DNA from: Paeniglutamicibacter cryotolerans | Lineage (GTDB): Bacteria > Actinomycetota > Actinomycetes > Actinomycetales > Micrococcaceae | Direction: 5' to 3' | Assembly (NCBI RefSeq): GCF_014190875.1 | Contig: NZ_JACHVS010000001.1 | Coordinates: forward strand, 930,001-994,000 | DNA length: 64,000 bases | Shown here: positions 1 through 8,599 of the stretch, in pieces | How positions within the stretch are numbered: position 1 is the stretch's first letter | Layout of the letters: every line of letters begins with the position of its first letter | The notes under the pieces: model-generated | Seen by the model: the letters and a program-made list of their open reading frames with translations, nothing else | The model's database searches: none | What the model was told of the DNA's origin: nothing | Made by a program: the position numbers and the translations under genes

Positions 1-1
1 A

Positions 2-712
2 ATGGAGCGACGTGGACGACCCAAGGCCAATCCCGAATTATTAGAACCCATCCTGCTGGCGGTAGTGGGGCTCATTGCCCGGCGCGGAGTCGGCGTTATT
101 TCGATGCGGGATGTGGCCGATGCCTCCGGAGTGTCGGTGGGGCGCCTACAGCACCATTTCGGAAGTCGCCGCAACCTGATGCTCCGGGCTCAGGAGTGGT
201 TCCTGTATTCGGTCATCGAGGAAATCGGGGTCATGGCCGCCGGCGCGGACTCCCCATGGGACCGACTCACCCGCGTGTGCCTACGCGCCTCCGCCGGCGC
301 CGATCAGGAGAGGCGAGCAGCGATCTGGATCGACCTGCTGGCCGAGGCCCAGCGCGACACCGAGGTGCGGTCGCTGGTGGAGGCCATTAACGACCGTTGG
401 CTAGAGGTCTTGGAAGGCCTTGTCAGGGAGGGTGTCGCCTCCGGCGAGTTCAGGCCTGCGCTCGGGGCTCGGGAGTCGGCCTACATGTTAGTGATTTTCG
501 TCGATGGGCTGGATGTTGCCGAACTGAGTGGACCCCCGGGAGAGGCGAGGCGCGAGGCGCGCTTGTTCACTGCTGCCCGGCTACTGCTTGGCCTGGAGGC
601 CGAACAGGGCCCCTTGACAGCCCACGAGGAGATTGCCAATATATCCGTATTGGAAAATCAGGACGGAGTCACCCGGGCTCCACGCCACAGCCCGAGAGGC
701 CTCCGCCCATGA
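2..712 (+). CDS. TetR-family transcriptional regulator
   Basis: This 236-residue protein has a TetR-type N-terminal helix-turn-helix (about residues 15-60, with SMRDVADASGVSVGRLQHHF as recognition region) and a variable helical C-terminal ligand domain. Its ATG lies at base 2 of the window, so a longer N-terminus outside cannot be excluded. Its stop overlaps the start of the downstream flavoenzyme gene (ATGA), which implies translational coupling and suggests that it regulates this gene. The ligand is unknown; it is probably the substrate of the neighbouring oxidoreductase. Confidence 0.85.
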   Translation: MERRGRPKANPELLEPILLAVVGLIARRGVGVISMRDVADASGVSVGRLQHHFGSRRNLMLRAQEWFLYSVIEEIGVMAAGADSPWDRLTRVCLRASAGADQERRAAIWIDLLAEAQRDTEVRSLVEAINDRWLEVLEGLVREGVASGEFRPALGARESAYMLVIFVDGLDVAELSGPPGEARREARLFTAARLLLGLEAEQGPLTAHEEIANISVLENQDGVTRAPRHSPRGLRP

Positions 713-2694
713 ATGCCACCCAGTCAGACCACCTCCCCTCCCGGGATCGGGGAGCCGTTCTGTCCCCGGGCCAGCTCGGACCGGTCACGTTACGCAACCG
801 CGTCTTCAGCTCCGCCCACCAAACCTCGCTGGTCCGGGACCATGTACCTACCGATGATCTGCGGGCATACCATGAGGAGCGTGCACGTGGCGGGATAGGA
901 GCCATCTTCCTGGAGGCGACCGCAGTGCACGCCAGTGGCCTGCTCACGGCCAAAACCATGGGTGGGTACCTGCCCGAAATCGTCGAGCCCCTGGCTGCCG
1001 TCACCCGGGCCGTGCAACGCAACGGCGCCAAGATTTTCGTCCAGCTCTTTCATGGTGGACGCGAACAAATCGCTTCCGCACCTAAGGCCGCGGCACTAGC
1101 GCCTAGTGCGGTGCCGTCTGCCCGTTTCCATGTCGAGCCCCGCGCCATGGACGCCGAAGATATTGCCGAGCTCGTGGCCGGATATGCGCTCTCCGCCCGC
1201 CACATGGCAGAAGCTGGGCTGGACGGCGTCGAGATCTCTGCCTCCCACGCCTATCTTCCTGCCCAGTTCATCGCTCCGCGCACTAACCTGCGCACTGACG
1301 ACTACGGCGGGGAACTGCGCAATCGACTACGCTTCCTGCTCGAGGTCATCGCGGCGGTGCGAGCCAACTTAAGCCCCGACATGGCCCTTGGCGTGAGGGT
1401 GGCCCTCGATGAGATCAGCCCCGGTGCCATGGGCTATGACGAATGCGCCGAGGTCTCCGAGATCCTAGCCCGTGAGGCGGGAATCGACTTCATTTCCCTT
1501 GTGGTCGGTGACTCGGCGACCTATCAGGGATCGACGTTCATCGCTCCCCGGGCGTCCACCATGCCCGCGAGCATCATCGAGCGGCTCCACGGGATCAAGG
1601 CCCGACTCGGTGGCAACGTCTCCGTGCTGGCCACCACCCGCATCACCGAACTCGACGAGGCCGATGCGGCAGTGGCCCGAGGCGCCCTGGACTTTGTGGG
1701 CATGACTAGGGCGCATATCGCCGACCCGCACCTGATCCGGAAGGCACAGGATGGAGCGAGCGCGATTCCCTGCATTGGCTGTAATGTCGGATGCATTGGG
1801 CACTACCATGCGGGGCTTCCCATCGCCTGCGTCATGAACGTGGCCACCGGACGCGAACGCACCACTGCGCAGCCGGTCCGCATCGAGCCAATCCGTAGCG
1901 CCGGGAACCTGGCCGTGCTTGGGGCCGGGCCGGCCGGCATTGCGGCCGCCGTCGCCGGGTCCGAAGCTGGCAAGAACGTGACCGTCTTCGAAAAGACCGG
2001 TGCCATCGGGGGCCAGCTGCGTCTGGCCGGAACCGCTCCCGACCACGCAGCTGTGTGGGAAGCCTGGTCCACCTGGGCCCGGACAGGGATCGCCGAAAAC
2101 CAGATCGAGGTACTCCTGGGCCAAGAACCAGACCCCGGCATACTGGCGGGATTCGACGAGGTCGTCGTGGCCACCGGTGCACGGCCCTACCGTGATCGTA
2201 GCCTGTGGGCTACGGACACCGTACACACAGTGCTCGATGCGTGGGAAGTTCTGGAAAGCCCCGGAGCCGTCCAAGGACCAGTGCTCGTGGCAGATTGGGG
2301 AGGAGACCCCACAGGGCTGGACTGCGCCGAGGTCCTTCTGGGCCGGGGCCTGGAAGTCCAGTATTCCTACGCCGGACCATCACCAACCGAGCAAGTGCAC
2401 CAATACCAGCGCAATGGCTACCTGGGTCGGCTTGACAATGCCGGGCTAGTACTGCTTCCGCACCTTGAGCTGTCGACCAGTGACGGGGAGCTGACCCTAC
2501 GCAACGTGTTTTCCGGCCGATTGGTGGAAATTGACCCGGCCATCAGAACGATCGTGGCCTCTCACGGGCGGGTCCCACACACATACGCGGGCTGCGCGGA
2601 ACTGGCCGGCCCGGTCAGTGTCGTGGGGGACGCATTGGGACCACGGACTCTGGAAGAGGCCATGCTCGAGGGCACCCTCGCCGGTGGCCGTTGA
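709..2694 (+). CDS. OYE-like FMN/FAD/[4Fe-4S] oxidoreductase (dienoyl-CoA reductase / N-demethylase type)
   Basis: The 661-residue protein has an N-terminal old-yellow-enzyme TIM barrel (about residues 15-350), a four-cysteine cluster motif C-X2-C-X3-C-X11-C at residues 355-374, and a C-terminal FAD/NAD(P) domain starting with GAGPAG near residue 405. This is the architecture of 2,4-dienoyl-CoA reductase, trimethylamine dehydrogenase and bacterial N-methylproline demethylase. The ATG at 709 is chosen because it overlaps the tetR stop and precedes the conserved barrel start; the open frame extends further upstream only as an antiphase shadow of tetR. The nearby amine oxidase gene favours oxidation of an N-methylated amine over fatty-acid metabolism, but this is inference. 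Confidence 0.85.
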   Translation: MNATQSDHLPSRDRGAVLSPGQLGPVTLRNRVFSSAHQTSLVRDHVPTDDLRAYHEERARGGIGAIFLEATAVHASGLLTAKTMGGYLPEIVEPLAAVTRAVQRNGAKIFVQLFHGGREQIASAPKAAALAPSAVPSARFHVEPRAMDAEDIAELVAGYALSARHMAEAGLDGVEISASHAYLPAQFIAPRTNLRTDDYGGELRNRLRFLLEVIAAVRANLSPDMALGVRVALDEISPGAMGYDECAEVSEILAREAGIDFISLVVGDSATYQGSTFIAPRASTMPASIIERLHGIKARLGGNVSVLATTRITELDEADAAVARGALDFVGMTRAHIADPHLIRKAQDGASAIPCIGCNVGCIGHYHAGLPIACVMNVATGRERTTAQPVRIEPIRSAGNLAVLGAGPAGIAAAVAGSEAGKNVTVFEKTGAIGGQLRLAGTAPDHAAVWEAWSTWARTGIAENQIEVLLGQEPDPGILAGFDEVVVATGARPYRDRSLWATDTVHTVLDAWEVLESPGAVQGPVLVADWGGDPTGLDCAEVLLGRGLEVQYSYAGPSPTEQVHQYQRNGYLGRLDNAGLVLLPHLELSTSDGELTLRNVFSGRLVEIDPAIRTIVASHGRVPHTYAGCAELAGPVSVVGDALGPRTLEEAMLEGTLAGGR

Positions 2695-3095
2695 GAGAAG
2701 TCATGCGGATGGACGCAGTGCGCTCACCCTTCTCCGCATCCCGGAAGGCCAGTGCACCCGCATGGCAATGACGGGGTACATCGAGTCTTGATACAACAGG
2801 CGCCAGTTGCACAGCGTCAACCAGGGGTTGCCGCCGGCCAAGGTTCGGGATGAATACCGGAACCAGCTCAAGGCGATTACGGCGTCAGAGGAAATATCAA
2901 TGAAGCCGTCTCAAAAGCTTGACGAAGACAGCCGGGATTTTAGGGAAGTTTGTATATGTGAGTTGGCGGATGATCGGATAAGGACGAGGGGATCTCATTT
3001 TGCAAGCCTTAGCACGAGCTAAGTGCCAAGTGACCCAAATCGCTCATAATTCAAGGTGTCCACACGGGTCACGTTTCAGATTTATTGATCAGTGA
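2695..3095. other. Intergenic region, no supported gene
   Basis: About 400 bases separate the convergent OYE and pucR genes. A 71-codon open frame on the plus strand (2807-3022) has no ribosome binding site and no recognisable motif, so I do not call it. Close to the pucR stop there is a tandem TGATCA (two copies one base apart, 3085-3098). Confidence 0.6.
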
Positions 3096-4532
3096 TCAGA
3101 GTATTCCAGCCCGATGTCCCGCCTGCATGGCCAACCAGAACTTGCTCGTACCCTCTGTTGATGAGGGGTGTAGGCCCGTCAGCTTCTCGATGGAATTTAG
3201 CCGGTAAACCAAAGTCTGCCGGTGGATATTCAATGCCTTTGAAGCCTGAAGGAAGGACCGGTCACAGCCCAGAAATAACTCCAACGACCGGTAGAGGTCA
3301 CCATTATTAGCTTGGTCGTGGGCAGTGATCGGGCCCAAGAATTTCTCCACTAACGCGCGAGAGCCGGAAACGCTGCGTGGAAAAAAGTCGTCCGCTTCAT
3401 TCCCCTCGCCATACGTGCACTGTTCCGCTCCGGAGTCCTGAGCGTCCCGTAGCGACAGCATCGCTTGCCGACGTGCTTCGGGTACCCCGTTGACTCCGGA
3501 GAGGGGCAGACTGATGCCCACTTGGGTACCTTGTCCTAGCAATCCGGCAAGTTTCGAGATCCGGGGAATGTCATTGTACATGAGGATCAGCAGCGCCTCG
3601 TCATCCATGGCCAATAACATGCCGGCGTTCTGAATGGCCGACGCAAAGTGAATGGTGTCGCCATCGTATTCACCACCCAGCCCCACGCAGATTCGCAAGA
3701 ATACCAAGTCCTTAGAATCGTGGAGCTTGCCCATGAATGAGGTTACCGCCGAGAGCTCAACCGCCCCTTTGAGCAGGCTGCAAAGGATTTGTTCACCTTC
3801 GGTGCGCCTCTGATCCAACGACTTTGCATGTTGTTCCAGGTCCAAGGCGGTGATGCCTGCTGCGTAGTGCGCCAGCCGAGCGTCAGGCGGCGACGTGGAT
3901 TCCGTCCTCAGGCACAGAGAAGTACGCATCCGGCCGGGAACGGGAATGATACTGCTGTCGCTGTCGCCAGCGTCACCCTTCATGCCCTGGTGAGACGACA
4001 CCAAGACCTGCCCGGTGACGTCATCGATGAGCTGCATGCGCCACCCCAGCGCGCGTGCAACGGCCTCCAGTCTTTGTATTCGGTCGGCTCCGCGGGCGAG
4101 CGCCTCCCCGTAGGCATCAAACAGGCGCTTGGCCTTCTCCAATCGGAGATGCTCCAGGTCCAGAGAATTCTTGATGACGATACGTGCCAAGGAGACGAAC
4201 TCCAGCTCAAAGGAAGCGCTCAGCAGCGGAAATTGCAATTCGTCGGCCAGCTGAAGCATCGCTTCGTGGACCGGTGGCGCGCCTGGATGCGGCGCAATGA
4301 TGAGCCCACTTACCCCGGCGTCGATGATGCGATTCAGCCAATTGGCCTGCGCCGCGCCGGAAGGCATCCCGGCTCCAGTTGTCATGAGCAGGTCCCCGCG
4401 GTTCACCCACTGCCATGGGTCTGGAAGGTCTACTGCGTGGGCCCAAGAAACCGGGCGTCTACCGCCACTCAGGCCTGCCAGGTATTCAATGCCAAGTCCG
4501 GGCATTAGCACAAGGTTGTCGACGGTAATCAC
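3096..4532 (-). CDS. PucR-family transcriptional regulator
   Basis: The protein (about 478 residues) has an N-terminal PucR purine-catabolism-regulator domain beginning ITVDNLVLMPGLG, a central GGDEF-like/spacer region, and a C-terminal PucR helix-turn-helix (SFLQASKALNIHRQTLVYRL, last 60 residues). The frame opens further upstream at a TTG (4589), but the GTG at 4532 fits the usual family start and follows an AGG; the adjacent TTG at 4535 is an alternative. PucR proteins normally activate genes for nitrogen-compound catabolism. It is divergent from the FAD oxidase-cupin pair, its likely target. Confidence 0.85.
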   Translation of the reverse strand: MITVDNLVLMPGLGIEYLAGLSGGRRPVSWAHAVDLPDPWQWVNRGDLLMTTGAGMPSGAAQANWLNRIIDAGVSGLIIAPHPGAPPVHEAMLQLADELQFPLLSASFELEFVSLARIVIKNSLDLEHLRLEKAKRLFDAYGEALARGADRIQRLEAVARALGWRMQLIDDVTGQVLVSSHQGMKGDAGDSDSSIIPVPGRMRTSLCLRTESTSPPDARLAHYAAGITALDLEQHAKSLDQRRTEGEQILCSLLKGAVELSAVTSFMGKLHDSKDLVFLRICVGLGGEYDGDTIHFASAIQNAGMLLAMDDEALLILMYNDIPRISKLAGLLGQGTQVGISLPLSGVNGVPEARRQAMLSLRDAQDSGAEQCTYGEGNEADDFFPRSVSGSRALVEKFLGPITAHDQANNGDLYRSLELFLGCDRSFLQASKALNIHRQTLVYRLNSIEKLTGLHPSSTEGTSKFWLAMQAGHRAGIL

Positions 4533-4653
4533 CAAAGCTGGATGCCTGACTTTGTTAGAAGGTATAAGCGATGATTGACACTTTAGCAAAAAGTAGCATG
4601 GCGCACGTCACATATTTCGACCACCCTCGGAGTAACGAATGAAAGGATGAACC

Positions 4654-6066
4654 ATGCCGAGTAAGTCCCGGACTAAACCACGACTCCGAGAAATCGAAAC
4701 TCCCGAAGTCGGGGTGCCCGTCTGGGCGGAGCCCAAGCCTGAGGCTAAACGTCCAGCTTTGACCAATGACCGTACCGCAGATGTTGTTATTGTCGGGGCC
4801 GGGTATACCGGCTTATGGACGGCGTATTACCTGCTGAAGGAAGACCCCACATTGGATGTGGTGATTCTCGAACGTGAATATGCCGGATTCGGCGCATCGG
4901 GTCGCAACGGTGGTTGGTGCTCGGCGATCTTCCCCATCAGTTTGGGACACCTCGCGAAACTGCACAACCATCAGGCTGCCATGGACCTGCAGCATGCCAT
5001 GAACGACACTGTCGACGAAGTGGGCAGAGTTGTAGCCGAGGAGGCGATTGATTGCGACTATAGCAAGGAAGGCTTCCTCTCGCTGGCGCGCTCGAGTGCC
5101 CAACTTCAGCGGGCCAAAACCACCATCGCCGGCGCGCGGGACTTCGGGCTTCCGAGCCAGTGGAATTTACGTACGCAGGAGGAAGCCCGATCCATGATCG
5201 GAGCTGAGGGAACCCTCGGGGCTGCATACACCCCACACTGCGCCTTGGTCCATCCAGGAAAACTAGTGCGCGGGCTTGCTGAGACCGTCGAACGGATGGG
5301 GGCGACTATCCACGAGAACACCGCAGCCACACACATCGCACCCGGTCAGGTGGACACGGAGAGAGGGCGAGTCAACGCCAAGTTCGTGGTTCGCGCGACC
5401 GAGGGCTACACCTCGGAGCTACCTGGCCAAGAACGCACATTGGTTCCTCTATATTCTCTGGTGTTAGCCACCGAGCCATTACCTGAGACTGTCCGGAACG
5501 AATTACAGCTAAACCACCGTTTCGGATTCAACGACTTGCGCAATTTGCGCATCTATGCGCAAATGACCAAAGACGGGCGCATGGTCTTCGGTGGTCGCGG
5601 GGCCCCCTATCACTTCGGCTCAGCGGTACAGGCGGGATACGACGTTAATAACGCCATCCATGCCAAGATCCACCGGACCATGATTGATTTCTTCCCCATG
5701 CTCAAGGACGCCGCGATCACTCACCGTTGGGGCGGTCCGCTGGGAGTACCTCGAGATTGGCACCCGTCGGTGGGGCTGGAAAGCAGCACGGGTCTGGCCT
5801 GGGCCGGGCCGTATGTCGGGGACGGAGTCGCCACCAGCAACCTAGCTGCTCGGATACTGCGCAATCTCATCTTGGGTAAGATGGACCGACTAAACAACCT
5901 GCCCATTGTTGATCACCGTTCCCCCCAGTGGGAACCCGAGCCGCTGCGGTGGCTGCTAGTAAACATGGGTCTCGTCGCGGCCTCGGCTGGAGATCTTGAA
6001 GAGCGGATCACCAACAAACCATCGAATATTTCCAAGTTACTCGAGAAGATCACTGGCGCACACTAA
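4654..6066 (+). CDS. FAD-dependent amine oxidoreductase (DAO family, gamma-glutamylputrescine-oxidase-like)
   Basis: This 470-residue flavoprotein has an FAD-binding GxGxxG motif (GAGYTG, residues 48-53) and the SGRNGG motif (82-87) typical of PuuB/OrdL-type members of the DAO family. It starts at an ATG preceded by GAAAGGATG. Family members oxidise secondary or primary amines such as gamma-glutamylputrescine, sarcosine-like compounds or amino acids. It lies 9 bases upstream of a cupin gene, forming a likely two-gene operon controlled by the divergent PucR regulator. The actual substrate is not readable from sequence. Confidence 0.8.
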   Translation: MPSKSRTKPRLREIETPEVGVPVWAEPKPEAKRPALTNDRTADVVIVGAGYTGLWTAYYLLKEDPTLDVVILEREYAGFGASGRNGGWCSAIFPISLGHLAKLHNHQAAMDLQHAMNDTVDEVGRVVAEEAIDCDYSKEGFLSLARSSAQLQRAKTTIAGARDFGLPSQWNLRTQEEARSMIGAEGTLGAAYTPHCALVHPGKLVRGLAETVERMGATIHENTAATHIAPGQVDTERGRVNAKFVVRATEGYTSELPGQERTLVPLYSLVLATEPLPETVRNELQLNHRFGFNDLRNLRIYAQMTKDGRMVFGGRGAPYHFGSAVQAGYDVNNAIHAKIHRTMIDFFPMLKDAAITHRWGGPLGVPRDWHPSVGLESSTGLAWAGPYVGDGVATSNLAARILRNLILGKMDRLNNLPIVDHRSPQWEPEPLRWLLVNMGLVAASAGDLEERITNKPSNISKLLEKITGAH

Positions 6067-6075
6067 GGAGAAATC

Positions 6076-6423
6076 ATGGCAGCCATGACCCATATAAAAA
6101 AGACAGATGTCGAGGGGCATTTGCCCGAAGCCGGCATTCGAGCAGGAGCCGACAGCGGGAATCCGATGCTCAATGTCCAAGCGCTGGAACACATCACCGG
6201 CAGCAACGTGGGTATCTGGGAATGTCAACCCGGAGGATGGCCGGTTGTCGACCGATCCGACACTGAAGTTTGTTACATCCTGGCCGGCGCGGCAAGAATC
6301 ACCGACGAAGCCAGCGGTGACGTCCGCGAGATCGCAGCTGGAGACCTCGTGGTACTTCCTGTGGGATGGACCGGTCGATGGGACGTCACCGAAACAGTCC
6401 GCAAGGTCTACGCAATTTATTAG
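6076..6423 (+). CDS. Small cupin-domain protein (DUF861-like)
   Basis: The 115-residue single-domain beta-barrel protein resembles the ethanolamine-utilisation/DUF861 cupins (GIWECQPGGWPVVDR..EVCYILAGAARITDEA..GDLVVLPVGWTGRWDV pattern). Such cupins often sit beside amine or amino-acid oxidases. A good Shine-Dalgarno (AAGGAG) precedes the ATG and the gap to the oxidase stop is 9 bases, so co-translation is likely. The classical metal-binding histidines of larger cupins are not obvious, so it may bind a ligand rather than catalyse. Confidence 0.75.
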   Translation: MAAMTHIKKTDVEGHLPEAGIRAGADSGNPMLNVQALEHITGSNVGIWECQPGGWPVVDRSDTEVCYILAGAARITDEASGDVREIAAGDLVVLPVGWTGRWDVTETVRKVYAIY

Positions 6424-6600
6424 CGACAAAGGCGACGCCCCGGCGAATTCATACGGGTCGCGGAGGCCATGCCCCTGTTACAGCGTGGATTGTGGAAACC
6501 TGGGCTGAAGTTATATGTGCCGTTTCCACGAGGTCCCAGCTAATCCGGGGAAACGGCCCCCGGTCGCGCCCACACCCCCAGCGTTTCCGTACGGAAAAGT
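6424..6600. repeat. Cluster of GGAAAC / GTTTCC inverted motifs
   Basis: No gene is visible. GTGGAAAC at 6492-6499 is inverted as GTTTCCAC at 6522-6529; GGAAACG near 6549 is inverted as CGTTTCC near 6582; and a perfect 14-base palindrome TTTCCGTACGGAAA lies at 6584-6597, directly outside the ISL3 end. They could be nested IS ends or operator-like sites; I cannot decide. Confidence 0.5.
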
Positions 6601-6764
6601 GGCTCTTATGATGCTTCCGTGGGTCATCCGCGCCCCGGGAGCACCGGTTTGTGGCCACCGAGGCTGAGCATCGCCAGACTGATCAAGGCTTCAGGGGACT
6701 TGAACCCGAACGCACCCGGGTCATCAACCTGATTTTCGCATTCATGGATTCGACCCGCCCGTTA
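6601..6764 (-). mobile_element. Remnant of an ISL3-family insertion sequence (right end and transposase tail)
   Basis: On the minus strand a frame reads NGRVESMNAKIRLMTRV, then, after one frameshift near 6712, AFGFKSPEALISLAMLSLGG and a stop at 6624-6626. This is the typical C-terminus of actinobacterial ISL3 transposases. Directly after the stop comes GGCTCTTATGATGCTTCCG (6601-6619, read on the plus strand), which resembles the ISL3 terminal repeat beginning GGCTCTT. Everything upstream of the SNGRVES segment is missing, so the element is a dead 3' fragment. Confidence 0.7.
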
Positions 6765-6877
6765 CTTATTTTCCACATCGGGCATTTTTAGCCCGTTTGA
6801 GTGCCGATTCGCTCGTGGCCCTTCGAGATCGAACCCGGGACCCTACTTGAGGTAATGGTCGAAGTCCGCCATGGTGA

Positions 6878-7774
6878 TCATGTTGCTGGTCGGATCTTCC
6901 AATCCGCGTACAGCTTCGCGTAGTAGGGGTCGTCGATCAGATCCCGCATGGCAACGCGCAGCGCCTTGGTCAATTCGCTTCCCTTCTTCACGGCCATGCC
7001 TACACCGACCGGCTGGTAAGCCGGGCCGCTGGCCACTTCGAACTTACCGCCGGACTGCTGACCCTGGTAGGCCAGAGTGCTTCCCGTGGAGATCATGCCT
7101 TCGATGCGGCCGGAGGTCAGCGCCAAGTTGACATCGGACTGGCTCGGGAAGGTCTTGAGGTCGATCGACTCCTTACCGGCGTCGGTGCAGGCCTTGGAGA
7201 ATTCCGGGCCCTGGATCAGGGCCTGGATTGAACCGTTCTGCGCTCCAATGGCGTGCCCGCACATGCTGTTGTCCTCCAGGTGCAGATCCAACGGGTTGCC
7301 CTTGGTCACACCCAGAGCCGTACCGCCTTGGAGGTAGGGGACGAAGTCGACGATCTTGGTGCGTTCGGGCCTGATGCCAAAAGATGACATGCACACATCG
7401 AACTTACCCGAGGCAAGGCCGGGAAGGATCGTATCGAAGGTTGCAGCCTTGTGCTCCGGCTTGAGACCCAGTGAAGCCGCCAGGTGATCGGTCAGATCGA
7501 TTTCGAATCCGATCATGGTCTTGCCGTCGGTGGCAAAGTACTCGAACGGCGCATACGAGGGATCCGAGGCGATGGTCAAGATGCCTTTGTCCCGGATCTC
7601 AGCGGGGGGCAGTGCGCGCGCCGCCTCGTTGACGCCCTTCTCTTGAATACCGGCATCGGTTGACTTCGCCTCGGCCACGCTGCCCTCCGCCGAGGCGTTG
7701 GTGCAGGCCGTGAGCGCGAAGACGGTAGCCACGGCAACGGAAAAGACCGCCAGTGGACGCTTGATGGAATTCAT
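6878..7774 (-). CDS. ABC transporter substrate-binding lipoprotein, family 3 (amino-acid type)
   Basis: This 298-residue protein has a lipoprotein signal peptide with a lipobox at LTAC (Cys24) and a family-3 solute-binding domain (LTIASDPSYAPFEYF..GFEIDLTDHLAASLGL pattern), as in polar amino acid or opine/betaine importers. The start follows GAAAGG. No permease or ATPase gene is adjacent: downstream is an ISL3 remnant and upstream a truncated gntR. It therefore looks like an orphan of a transport operon that was disrupted, or a protein that docks to a remote transporter. Confidence 0.88.
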   Translation of the reverse strand: MNSIKRPLAVFSVAVATVFALTACTNASAEGSVAEAKSTDAGIQEKGVNEAARALPPAEIRDKGILTIASDPSYAPFEYFATDGKTMIGFEIDLTDHLAASLGLKPEHKAATFDTILPGLASGKFDVCMSSFGIRPERTKIVDFVPYLQGGTALGVTKGNPLDLHLEDNSMCGHAIGAQNGSIQALIQGPEFSKACTDAGKESIDLKTFPSQSDVNLALTSGRIEGMISTGSTLAYQGQQSGGKFEVASGPAYQPVGVGMAVKKGSELTKALRVAMRDLIDDPYYAKLYADWKIRPAT

Positions 7775-7848
7775 GAAATGCCTTTCGAAAATTTGCCGAC
7801 TTGAAAAAGAGGAAAGAGAGGATTTCCTTGCGTCATGGACTCAGTAAC

Positions 7849-7895
7849 AAGCCCAAGGTTTGGCCTGGTTCTTGATGGAAGGCTGGGCTTTTTTA
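7849..7895 (+). terminator. Hairpin followed by T-run in the divergent intergenic region
   Basis: AAGCCCA (7849-7855) pairs with TGGGCTT (7884-7890), followed by TTTTA. It reads as a weak terminator on the plus strand, antisense to the leader of the binding-protein gene. No plus-strand gene ends here, so it may be fortuitous. Confidence 0.3.
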
Positions 7896-7972
7896 TCCCC
7901 GTTGTCCGGCCGGTTACCTGCTACCGGAGTTGGCATTTCACACCTTCCCAGTGCACGTATACACTGCATTCA

Positions 7973-7997
7973 AGTGATTGTTGTGATGTCAATCACT
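7973..7997. promoter_or_regulatory. Candidate GntR operator (AGTGATTG-N9-CAATCACT)
   Basis: A perfect 8-base inverted repeat with a 9-base spacer lies between the divergent binding-protein gene and the gntR gene. It contains TTGACA on the minus strand, a -35-like box for the binding-protein gene. A second shorter inverted repeat, CAGTG-N8-CACTG, lies at about 7949-7966. Position and symmetry fit a site for the GntR regulator, now truncated. Confidence 0.5.
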
Positions 7998-8108
7998 AGT
8001 TTTGCCTAGTGGGAACGGCCCCCCCATGACAATCACACCCGCCGTCGACTAGGTCGATAACGCCACACCACGACACGGCATCCACCGGCCGGACGGGAAG
8101 GAAACGCA

Positions 8109-8570
8109 ATGAACGAAATCATGGCGGAGCCCCTGGTCGCCCGGGTGTACCGCATCCTCAGCGAGGACATCGTCACCGGCCGCATCGCACCCGGGACGCC
8201 CCTGATCCAAAAGCAGCTGGCCGCCCGCTTCGAAGTTTCCAGGACCCCCATTCGCGACGTCCTCACCCAGCTCACCGCCGACGGACTGGCCCAACTGATC
8301 TCCGGCAAGGGCTGCTTCGTCAGCAATGTTTCCCGCGATGCCGTCACCGACGTCTACGCCGTACGCGCGGCGTTGGAGGAACCGGTCTTCCGGACGGTTT
8401 TTGGAAAGCACACCGCCCTGCAGCTACATCAACTGCGCATCCTAGCCACCGAAACACTGCAGGTCTCCCCTGAAAACGGCGAAGAATTCTACGAGGCGTC
8501 ACTGCAATTCCACCAACTGCTCATGGCTCCATGCCCAGGGCTCCTGACGTATCAAAATTGCAGTAAATGA
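8109..8570 (+). pseudogene. GntR-family (FCD-type) regulator, 3'-truncated
   Basis: The N-terminal winged helix is intact (LVARVYRILSEDIVTGRIAP, then QLAARFEVSRTPIRDVLTQL) and an FCD ligand domain follows, but the frame leaves the family after about residue 142 and ends at 153 residues, well short of the usual 210-240. The last residues PCPGLLTYQNCSK are not family-like. The break near 8530-8550 coincides with the start of foreign sequence, so the regulator has lost roughly half of its FCD domain. It may still bind DNA. Confidence 0.7.
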
Positions 8571-8571
8571 G

Positions 8572-8594
8572 AACCGCGGATTTCTGCGGTTTTT
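8572..8594 (+). terminator. Rho-independent terminator at the junction
   Basis: AACCGC (8572-8577), an 8-base loop, GCGGTT (8586-8591), then further T residues. It sits right after the truncated gntR frame and before the permease fragment, in an A/T-richer stretch marking the join of two unrelated segments. Confidence 0.6.
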
Positions 8595-8599
8595 CTTTG

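Noticed and set aside
2807-3022. Small plus-strand frame between OYE and pucR genes
   Set aside because: No ribosome site, no domain, and codon use unlike neighbouring genes.
6790-6850. tRNA-like sequence (GGTTCGATC on the minus strand)
   Set aside because: The T-arm does not pair and no anticodon or acceptor stem can be drawn.
7775-8108. Riboswitch in the leader of the binding-protein gene
   Set aside because: The only hairpin reads as a terminator on the opposite strand and no known riboswitch core is visible.
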